A stretch of 48,692 nt of DNA from an uncultured Flavobacteriaceae bacterium (GTDB lineage Bacteria > Bacteroidota > Bacteroidia > Flavobacteriales > Flavobacteriaceae). The notes beneath the pieces were generated by a model. It searched no databases. It was not told the origin of the DNA and was given only the letters and a program-made list of their open reading frames with translations. Made by a program: the position numbers and the translations under genes. Below, piece after piece: positions 42,932 to 48,692 of this stretch (the stretch's first letter is position 1; every line of letters starts with the position of its first letter). The stretch is from positions 1-48,692 of the forward strand of contig CALHCJ010000034.1 of NCBI GenBank assembly GCA_937936275.1, in the 5' to 3' direction.

Positions 42932-44122
42932 TTAATTAAATCGATGTTGTTTGAGAATGTTTTTCAATCGATTTTTTAAATCTTCACCTGCATCATAAAC
43001 CATTTGTTCATCGCTCGGAAATGGCATGGCCCCTCGTTCTAAAAGCTTAGATAAATCGTAGTCTAAGGCTCTGTCGTCGCCATCGCTATTGGCGTATATA
43101 TGTTCGAAAGCAAATTCGCTAGCTAGTGGATAAGAATTGATCTGCTGTTGTGTTTTAAGATCTGTGTATACCACATTTCCAGTAACTTGAACCGCTTTGA
43201 ATTGGGTAAATTCATTAAACCTACATTGCACGGTCTTGAATCTATCAATTTTAATTTTGTTGCCTAGACTATCTCTTAATACAATACCGTCGGCGTCTCT
43301 TGCATACCGATATCCATCTTTAACCCTTTTCTCTTTAATAATCTCCTTTTCGCGTAATTGCTCGGGAGAAATATTAATTTGATCAAAAGAGACGTTTAGC
43401 CTATAATCATAGGTAACGTCAGGAGATGGATTGTTATGATACATAGTCCACAAGTCATTCAAACCATAGGTGTTGAAATTGAGTAATTCCTCAGCTAAAT
43501 TTTTAGGAATAATTTGCTGACTATTGTTTTGCAATTGAACTTCTACATGATCAATACCCTTTTGGTGAGCTTCTTCAATTTTCTGTCTTGTATCTTCGAA
43601 GCCAGGGTTTATCTCATTCAAGTAAATAAAATCACGGTAGGCAGTTCTATAATCTTGCTTGTTTACAGCACTTGCCAATAAATGTTCGGCATTATCATAT
43701 AAATATTCAGACAAGTCCTCTTTGTAATCGACAATTTCATTTTCGTAATCATCAAATACGAATTGCGCAGTTCTGTTTTCTTCTGCAAGTTGTAAAGGTA
43801 GAAGCGGTTTAATACGTTCTTGTATATCACGGAGGTTAACATAACTCTTGTATATGTCTTCATAGTTTGCCTCGTTACCATCTTTTTCTAAAAATGCAAT
43901 ATGGTCTAATTCTCTCTTTTTATTTTTTTCAAAGGCTTCTTCTAAAAGTAAAATGTATGGTTGATGCCCCTTTTTAGATTTGTTGCTTGCTAAATTGGCT
44001 ATTGCTTTGTTGATAGCATTTGAATAATCTCCAAGATTGATTGCCTTTTGAGTGTTTTTTATACCGCCGCAGGCGATTAGAAACAGTAGAATCGGAATAA
44101 GTAGTGCTTTCTTCATAATCAA
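42932..44122 (-). CDS. Conserved lipoprotein of unknown function
   Basis: 396 residues with a lipoprotein signal (KKALLIPILLFLIAC, then GGIKNTQ). The N-terminal half (about 30-190) is helical and resembles TPR-like repeats (LGDYSNAINKAIANLASN, KQDYRTAYRDFIYLNEINPG). The C-terminal half is beta-rich with FDQINISPEQL and GYRYARDADGIVLRDSLGN. I do not recognise a named family; similar proteins seem to occur in Bacteroidota. The start may be 44116. It is convergent with ytxJ and shares the bidirectional terminator. Confidence 0.72.
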   Translation of the reverse strand: MIMKKALLIPILLFLIACGGIKNTQKAINLGDYSNAINKAIANLASNKSKKGHQPYILLLEEAFEKNKKRELDHIAFLEKDGNEANYEDIYKSYVNLRDIQERIKPLLPLQLAEENRTAQFVFDDYENEIVDYKEDLSEYLYDNAEHLLASAVNKQDYRTAYRDFIYLNEINPGFEDTRQKIEEAHQKGIDHVEVQLQNNSQQIIPKNLAEELLNFNTYGLNDLWTMYHNNPSPDVTYDYRLNVSFDQINISPEQLREKEIIKEKRVKDGYRYARDADGIVLRDSLGNKIKIDRFKTVQCRFNEFTQFKAVQVTGNVVYTDLKTQQQINSYPLASEFAFEHIYANSDGDDRALDYDLSKLLERGAMPFPSDEQMVYDAGEDLKNRLKNILKQHRFN

Positions 44123-44376
44123 TTTCTTTAAGGATTTGGTAAAGGTTATTCAACACTCGTGCCAAGAATATGCCTCGTGATAACGGAAAACGACAAGTGA
44201 TAGTATAGTTCAGATGAAATACTCGTTTAAAGGGAGCTAATGGCGAAGAATAAGATTAAACCAACGGATTTTGGATGGCACCTTCCTCTTTAATGACAAT
44301 GATCAATTGTTAATTGAAATTTAATAACTAGCGTTTCAAAAAAGAAATTTATTCTGTATTAAAGATTGTCAATTCG

Positions 44377-44384
44377 TATTTTTG
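44377..44384 (+). promoter_or_regulatory. -7 box of glyA
   Basis: TATTTTTG matches TAnnTTTG, 26 bases before the ATG at 44411. It overlaps an upstream in-frame TTG at 44366, which argues against that longer start. The remaining 250 bases of this gap hold a short inverted repeat (TCAATT-GTT-AATTGA at 44303-44317) and a 17-codon open frame (44240-44293). Confidence 0.5.
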
Positions 44385-44410
44385 TGCCTCATTTTAAATA
44401 TTCAATACCT

Positions 44411-45685
44411 ATGCAACGTGACGAGACCATATTTCAACTTATTGAAGCTGAAAAAGAGCGACAAATTAATGGAATAGAGCTAATAGCATCAGAGAACTTT
44501 ACGAGCCCGCAAGTCATGGAAGCTGCTGGTTCTGTTTTAACTAACAAATATGCTGAAGGGTATCCGGGTAAGCGTTATTACGGTGGTTGTGAAATTGTAG
44601 ACCAAGTAGAACAGTTAGCTATTGATAGAGCGAAGGAGTTATTTGGAGCAGAATATGCGAATGTTCAACCGCACTCAGGTTCTCAAGCGAATGCATCGGT
44701 ATATCATGCTTGTTTACAACCAGGAGATACTATTCTTGGTTTTGACTTGGCACATGGAGGTCATTTAACACATGGTTCTCCAGTTAATTTTTCGGGGAGG
44801 TTGTACAATCCTGTTTTTTATGGTGTTGAGAAGGAAACAGGTGTTTTAAACTACGATAAAATTCAAGAAATAGCGACTCGTGAACAACCTAAAATGATTA
44901 TTGCAGGTGCCTCAGCCTATTCGCGAGATATGGATTTTAAAAAGTTTAGAGCCATTGCAGATAGTGTAGGAGCCTTGTTGCTTGCAGATATTTCTCACCC
45001 TTCTGGATTAATCGCTAAGGGTATTTTAAATGATCCATTACCACACTGCCACATTGTAACAACTACCACGCACAAAACATTACGTGGCCCTAGAGGGGGA
45101 TTAATTCTTATGGGTAAAGATTTTGACAACCCTTTTGGGATAACCTTAAAAAATGGGAGTTTACGTAAGATGTCTGCATTATTAAATTTAGCAGTGTTCC
45201 CTGGAAATCAAGGTGGACCTCTTGAGCATATTATAGCTGCTAAGGCAATTGCTTTTGGAGAGGCCTTAACGGATGATTTCTTACACTATATGTTGCAGGT
45301 TAAAAAGAATGCAGAAGCAATGGCTGCTGCCTTTGTTGCTAAAGATTACCATATTATTTCTGGCGGAACTGATAACCATATGATGTTAATAGATCTGAGA
45401 AATAAAAATATTACTGGAAAAGATGCGGAGAATATTTTGGTAAAAGCTGATATAACTGCAAATAAAAATATGGTTCCTTTTGATGACAAGTCTCCTTTTG
45501 TTACATCTGGAATTCGATTTGGGACTGCTGCTATTACCACCAGAGGGTTGGTGGAAGACGATATGTCTACCATTGTAGACCTCGTAGACGAGGTTTTAAC
45601 GAATCATGAAAATGAGAGCATAATTTCAAATGTTAAAACCAAAGTGAATACTTTGATGAAAGATAGAGATCTCTTTAATGCGTAG
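44411..45685 (+). CDS. glyA: Serine hydroxymethyltransferase
   Basis: 424 residues from ATG 44411, which gives the family N-terminus ([18 protein letters not shown]) rather than the longer TTG frame at 44366. The PLP Lys is in [15 protein letters not shown]. Other conserved parts are [48 protein letters not shown] and [14 protein letters not shown]. It interconverts serine and glycine and charges tetrahydrofolate with one-carbon units. Confidence 0.98.
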   Translation: MQRDETIFQLIEAEKERQINGIELIASENFTSPQVMEAAGSVLTNKYAEGYPGKRYYGGCEIVDQVEQLAIDRAKELFGAEYANVQPHSGSQANASVYHACLQPGDTILGFDLAHGGHLTHGSPVNFSGRLYNPVFYGVEKETGVLNYDKIQEIATREQPKMIIAGASAYSRDMDFKKFRAIADSVGALLLADISHPSGLIAKGILNDPLPHCHIVTTTTHKTLRGPRGGLILMGKDFDNPFGITLKNGSLRKMSALLNLAVFPGNQGGPLEHIIAAKAIAFGEALTDDFLHYMLQVKKNAEAMAAAFVAKDYHIISGGTDNHMMLIDLRNKNITGKDAENILVKADITANKNMVPFDDKSPFVTSGIRFGTAAITTRGLVEDDMSTIVDLVDEVLTNHENESIISNVKTKVNTLMKDRDLFNA

Positions 45686-45723
45686 ATGAATAAACTCCTG
45701 TAAAATTTATGGAAAATGAATTT

Positions 45724-46380
45724 TTATCGATTAAGCATTTGAAGTTTACCATTGATTAATGTATGATTTTTCAAATCATAAATGGCAGCGTCTTCCTGAG
45801 AGGAAAAATATAGGCCCCAAAAGCTAAAATAACTCTGCTCTGCTTCACAAATAGATTCTAAATCTTTCAAGTATTTGTTTTCGCTTTCTATAGCATTACC
45901 TTCAAAAACTGAGACATAAATTTCATATGGAATTTCACTCATTCCCTTAGTAAAATGTATGCTATGATTACTTAGAGTAGTAAAGATATTTTCTAATTGC
46001 CTTGGTATGCTTTGGCTATAAATTCTATTTACAATTATTGAAGTGTCTTCTAGAAAAAGAGAAAATTCTTCTATAGCGATAGGAAATTCATTCGCATGCT
46101 GCAATTCCATGAACGCACCAGCAAACGAAAATCTTTGAGAAGAAAAGTTTCCCCACACTTTTTTATTAAAATGATGTAAAACTTCCAAAAGTTCAAGATT
46201 GCAATCCATCTCTATAATCAAACTGACTTCCGAATTAGAGTTAGAATAATTCCGGATCGTCACTTTTGAGAAAAAGTGTTTTTCTAATTTCTTTTTGAAC
46301 AAATCAAGTTCTGAAATTTCCTTGATTTTATTAAATCGTGCAGAAGATTGGTTCCGTTGATTATTTTGACTTGAAGGCAT
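45724..46380 (-). CDS. Uncharacterised protein
   Basis: 218 residues, soluble, no signal peptide, mixed alpha/beta (KKKLEKHFFSKVTIRNY; SEVSLIIEMDCNLELLEVLHHFNKKVW; EDAAIYDLKNHTLINGKLQML). I do not recognise a family. It is convergent with glyA (38 bp apart) and separated by 173 bp from the LuxR-type regulator gene, with an inverted repeat (46383-46413) just before its start. Confidence 0.6.
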   Translation of the reverse strand: MPSSQNNQRNQSSARFNKIKEISELDLFKKKLEKHFFSKVTIRNYSNSNSEVSLIIEMDCNLELLEVLHHFNKKVWGNFSSQRFSFAGAFMELQHANEFPIAIEEFSLFLEDTSIIVNRIYSQSIPRQLENIFTTLSNHSIHFTKGMSEIPYEIYVSVFEGNAIESENKYLKDLESICEAEQSYFSFWGLYFSSQEDAAIYDLKNHTLINGKLQMLNR

Positions 46381-46382
46381 AC

Positions 46383-46413
46383 GCTAGCAATGATATAATT
46401 GGTTCTTGCTAGT
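46383..46413. repeat. Inverted repeat upstream of the 46380 gene
   Basis: CTAGCAA (46384-46390) and TTGCTAG (46406-46412) are perfect 7 bp arms with a 15-base spacer, within three bases of the start codon at 46380. It could be an mRNA hairpin or an operator; nothing indicates which. Confidence 0.3.
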
Positions 46414-46553
46414 AAATTTATATTTTAACATTAAAAACTCACCATACGAAAACCTTATAAATATGGAGGTTTTACCTAGTCAGTTGATAATGATAGCCTT
46501 ATATCATTGATATTCAAGTGTTTAAGCTATGTTGTTTTTTTAAAATTTTACAA

Positions 46554-47222
46554 TTATATGAACCCTTTCTTTCTAGCTTCTTCAATAAGAGAGATATCAT
46601 TACCACTTTCAATGCCAAATAGTGACTTTAATTGCCTTTTTCTAGATTCAACGGTCGTGATCGCAGAAGAGATTAATGGGGCAATATCTTTAGTTCTTGT
46701 TCCAATAGAAAGATAATATAAGATTTTCTTATCGAGGTCATCTACTACTACATCATTAGTCATTCTTCTTCGAATTGCTGCAAATGCCCCTGCGGTATAA
46801 TAAGGTGGTTTCGTAGTAACCGTTTCTACCATTGTTCGTAACGATTTCTCATCAATTTCTGATTTAACCATATATCCGTCAGGATCAACGGATTTGAAAA
46901 TACTATTGATCCTAAGATTGTCACTAAAAGAGGACATAAATACCACTTTTGATTCTGGAACAACTTGACGCGCCAAAATACCCAAGTCTTCACCGCTTTT
47001 ATTTTCCTTTGAATGTGCCGGAAATAATTGGATGTCTAATAAAATAATATGGTAGGGGAGGGAACGGGCAGAAAATTCAATTTTCTCTTTTCCAGTTTCG
47101 AAACTGGTAGCAATATCTACGCGAACTTCGAAGTTTTCAAATTCCTCACCTTCTAAGATATACTTATACCCCAAAGTTGTCATTTCATGATCGTCAATTG
47201 CCAAAATTCGTAAAACTTCCAT
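46554..47222 (-). CDS. LuxR-type response regulator
   Basis: 222 residues. The receiver has the acidic pair in LAIDDHE (Asp10/Asp11), the phospho-acceptor Asp63 in IILLDIQL, Ser/Thr in FMSSFS and a Lys in GYMVKSE. The C-terminal part (about 155-222) is an HTH of the NarL/LuxR type, with LSIGTRTKDIAPLISSAITTVESRKRQLK (shown by its TRTKDIAPLISSAITTVE core). It lies 12 bp after the sensor kinase gene and is clearly its partner. Targets are unknown. Confidence 0.9.
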   Translation of the reverse strand: MEVLRILAIDDHEMTTLGYKYILEGEEFENFEVRVDIATSFETGKEKIEFSARSLPYHIILLDIQLFPAHSKENKSGEDLGILARQVVPESKVVFMSSFSDNLRINSIFKSVDPDGYMVKSEIDEKSLRTMVETVTTKPPYYTAGAFAAIRRRMTNDVVVDDLDKKILYYLSIGTRTKDIAPLISSAITTVESRKRQLKSLFGIESGNDISLIEEARKKGFI

Positions 47223-47234
47223 TATAATATTTAT

Positions 47235-48692
47235 TTAAAACTCTTGTAAGTCTCCTTGTGCTATTCTGATATTACTTGTATTGTCGTTTGTCACAATCGG
47301 TATTACTAAAGTAACGACGGTACCTTCTCCTACGGTGCTATCGATATCCCAAGTGCCTGCCACTTTTTCCATACGAGAAGTAATGTTACGCATTCCAATA
47401 CCTTTCTTTCCTTTTTTTACAACGAAACCTTTACCATTATCTGTAATTACCACTCTTAAAAATTCAGAGTCTTCACTAAAACTAAGATCGATATGCGAAC
47501 AATCTGCGTGTTTAACAGCATTTTGAATAATTTCTTGAATCATTCGATACAGATTTATTTTAATGTTACCATTTAAAGCATCGTAATCTAAATCATCCGC
47601 ATAGTTAAATTCTATTATAATTTTAGAAGAAGCGCGAATCGTTTTTATTAGATCTTCAATTGAAAGAATAAAGTTATGAATTTTTTGATATGCGGCATGG
47701 CTCAATTCATGAGAAATAGAGCGTACTTCACCTTCCACTTCTTGCAGAATAGAAATAGCCTTGGCTCTTTCTTTAATCGATTCTTCATCACTACGCTTAT
47801 TAAGCCCTAAAAGCATCATTCTTGTCCCTAGCATTCTACCGAGTACCCCATCATGCAATTCTTCAGAAACTCTTTTTTGTTCCAATTTTTTACCTTCTTC
47901 AACTTTCTCTTTCTGAGACAAGAGCAAATTGAAAATTTCTTCATTACTCGCTTGTTGTTTTTCTTTAAACTTTAAAATTCTATTTCGATTACGTTGTGTG
48001 ATAATAACCAAAGTAGCTAAAGCTAGTAATAGTAGAATACCTGCAATACCTGTCCATAATTGTTTCTGTCTCGCCAATAATTGATTTTCAGCAATAAATT
48101 CATCCGTTTCAAAACGAATACGAGCAAATTTATTGCGAATGTTGCGTTCTTCTTGTAACAAACTGTCATTCAACCGGAAGTACTGTCGGCCATGATCTGG
48201 TGCATTTTTTCGATCAATTAAAGTTAATAACTCCGTCGATTCTAGCAGTCTTGAGTAATTACTACTTTTCTTGGCAAACTGCTTCGATTTTTCTGCGTTG
48301 ACAATCGCTTTGAGCGTATCTGCTTTGTCAGCGTAATACTTGGCCAAGTTAAAATAACCACCTGCCAAACCTGCTAAGTCTTTAATACTATCTCTGATTT
48401 TTAGAGACTCTAAAAACATATTTTCTAAATCTTCATTTTGATTAAATAGATGTCTGCTTTTTGCAAGGTTATTTAGTCTTCGAGCATAGTTTCTCGGCGA
48501 TTTAAACCGCAAACTATCTGCACTCAGCGCGCTTTCAAAGTAGGCGCTGGCCTTTTCATATAGCTCCATTTGATGATAAACAACCCCGATATTGTTTTCA
48601 AGTCTATCTTTAAAACGTTCTATGAGCCCCGCCTTTTCTAAATATTCAGCAGCATCGTTATAATAAGCAATGGCTCTTTGATAATCACCTAA
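47235..48692 (-). CDS. TPR-containing sensor histidine kinase (5' end outside the window)
   Basis: The frame is open from 47235 to the right edge, 485 visible residues; the ATG at 48569 is internal, since the preceding 41 residues (LGDYQRAIAYYNDAAEYLEK and on) continue the same TPR pattern. TPR-like repeats occupy about the first 180 residues, one membrane segment follows (about 212-232), then the phospho-acceptor His in SEELHDGVLG, and the ATPase with MIQEIIQNAVKHAD, ITDNGKGF, GIGMRNITSRM and GEGTVVTLVIP. This architecture (NarX/DegS-like kinase with a periplasmic TPR sensor) is common in Flavobacteria. Confidence 0.92.
   Translation of the reverse strand, partial: LGDYQRAIAYYNDAAEYLEKAGLIERFKDRLENNIGVVYHQMELYEKASAYFESALSADSLRFKSPRNYARRLNNLAKSRHLFNQNEDLENMFLESLKIRDSIKDLAGLAGGYFNLAKYYADKADTLKAIVNAEKSKQFAKKSSNYSRLLESTELLTLIDRKNAPDHGRQYFRLNDSLLQEERNIRNKFARIRFETDEFIAENQLLARQKQLWTGIAGILLLLALATLVIITQRNRNRILKFKEKQQASNEEIFNLLLSQKEKVEEGKKLEQKRVSEELHDGVLGRMLGTRMMLLGLNKRSDEESIKERAKAISILQEVEGEVRSISHELSHAAYQKIHNFILSIEDLIKTIRASSKIIIEFNYADDLDYDALNGNIKINLYRMIQEIIQNAVKHADCSHIDLSFSEDSEFLRVVITDNGKGFVVKKGKKGIGMRNITSRMEKVAGTWDIDSTVGEGTVVTLVIPIVTNDNTSNIRIAQGDLQEF

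Noticed and set aside
44366-44410. TTG start for glyA
   Set aside because: The extra 15 residues are not in the family, and the promoter box (44377-44384) lies inside them.
47235-48569. Kinase gene starting at the ATG 48569
   Set aside because: The frame stays open to the right edge with TPR-like residues, so this ATG is internal.

Overview
This window comes from the chromosome of a low-GC member of the Bacteroidota, almost certainly family Flavobacteriaceae and probably marine. This is an inference from the gene content. Taxon-typical markers include a PorP/SprF-type outer-membrane protein, a YtxJ-like bacillithiol-system protein, many short lipoproteins, the order bamD - omega - coaBC - DUF4835-like - recN - fabI, and Bacteroidota-type promoters (TAnnTTTG) with almost no Shine-Dalgarno sequences. 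No tRNA, rRNA, CRISPR array, insertion sequence or prophage was seen. The window reads as ordinary core chromosome with a few accessory genes, and no gap between genes exceeds 300 bp.

Layout. 1-3781 (minus): two tandem exported amidohydrolases (the second runs off the left edge), a CDP-alcohol phosphatidyltransferase and a cyanophycinase-like protein. 3862-9253: an MFS transporter, a YdeI-like protein, and a large lipoprotein fusing ThuA, sugar-dehydrogenase beta-propeller, PKD, cytochrome c and a C-terminal beta-rich module, followed by a clear terminator. 9427-13553: an M23 peptidase, a small hypothetical, then a minus-strand cluster with a 5'-nucleotidase whose two domains are separate proteins, a GNAT acetyltransferase, a NIPSNAP protein and a small membrane protein. 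13621-23625 (plus): housekeeping genes (dapA, bamD, rpoZ-like, coaBC, recN, fabI, a GT2 glycosyltransferase, ybbR-like, coaE). 23707-25997: a two-component system whose kinase has an in-frame stop 14 codons before its expected end. 26040-33495 (minus): an eight-gene, tightly packed cluster (Gfo/Idh oxidoreductase, 3-hydroxyacyl-CoA dehydrogenase, DUF1015, YggS, DnaQ-GIY-YIG fusion, ion channel, miaA, gluconokinase). 33612-38813: NTF2-like protein, pcm, smpB, a lipoprotein, a histidine phosphatase, and a PorP/SprF protein with a long coiled coil and SPOR-like tail. 39016-45685: tetR with a likely operator, clpB, ytxJ, an unknown lipoprotein, glyA. 45724-48692 (minus): an unknown protein and a LuxR-type regulator with a TPR sensor kinase that runs off the right edge.

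Functional themes are envelope biogenesis (BamD, PorP-like, M23, lipoproteins), coenzyme A and lysine/fatty-acid biosynthesis, quality control (ClpB, SmpB, Pcm, RecN), and signalling (two two-component systems). Several starts were chosen by signal peptide, family N-terminus or promoter position rather than by the longest reading frame. No clearly new defence or mobile system was found. The points most worth checking are the kinase nonsense codon, the five-module ThuA/cytochrome lipoprotein, the PorP-coiled-coil-SPOR fusion, and promoter boxes so close to start codons that leaderless transcripts are suggested.
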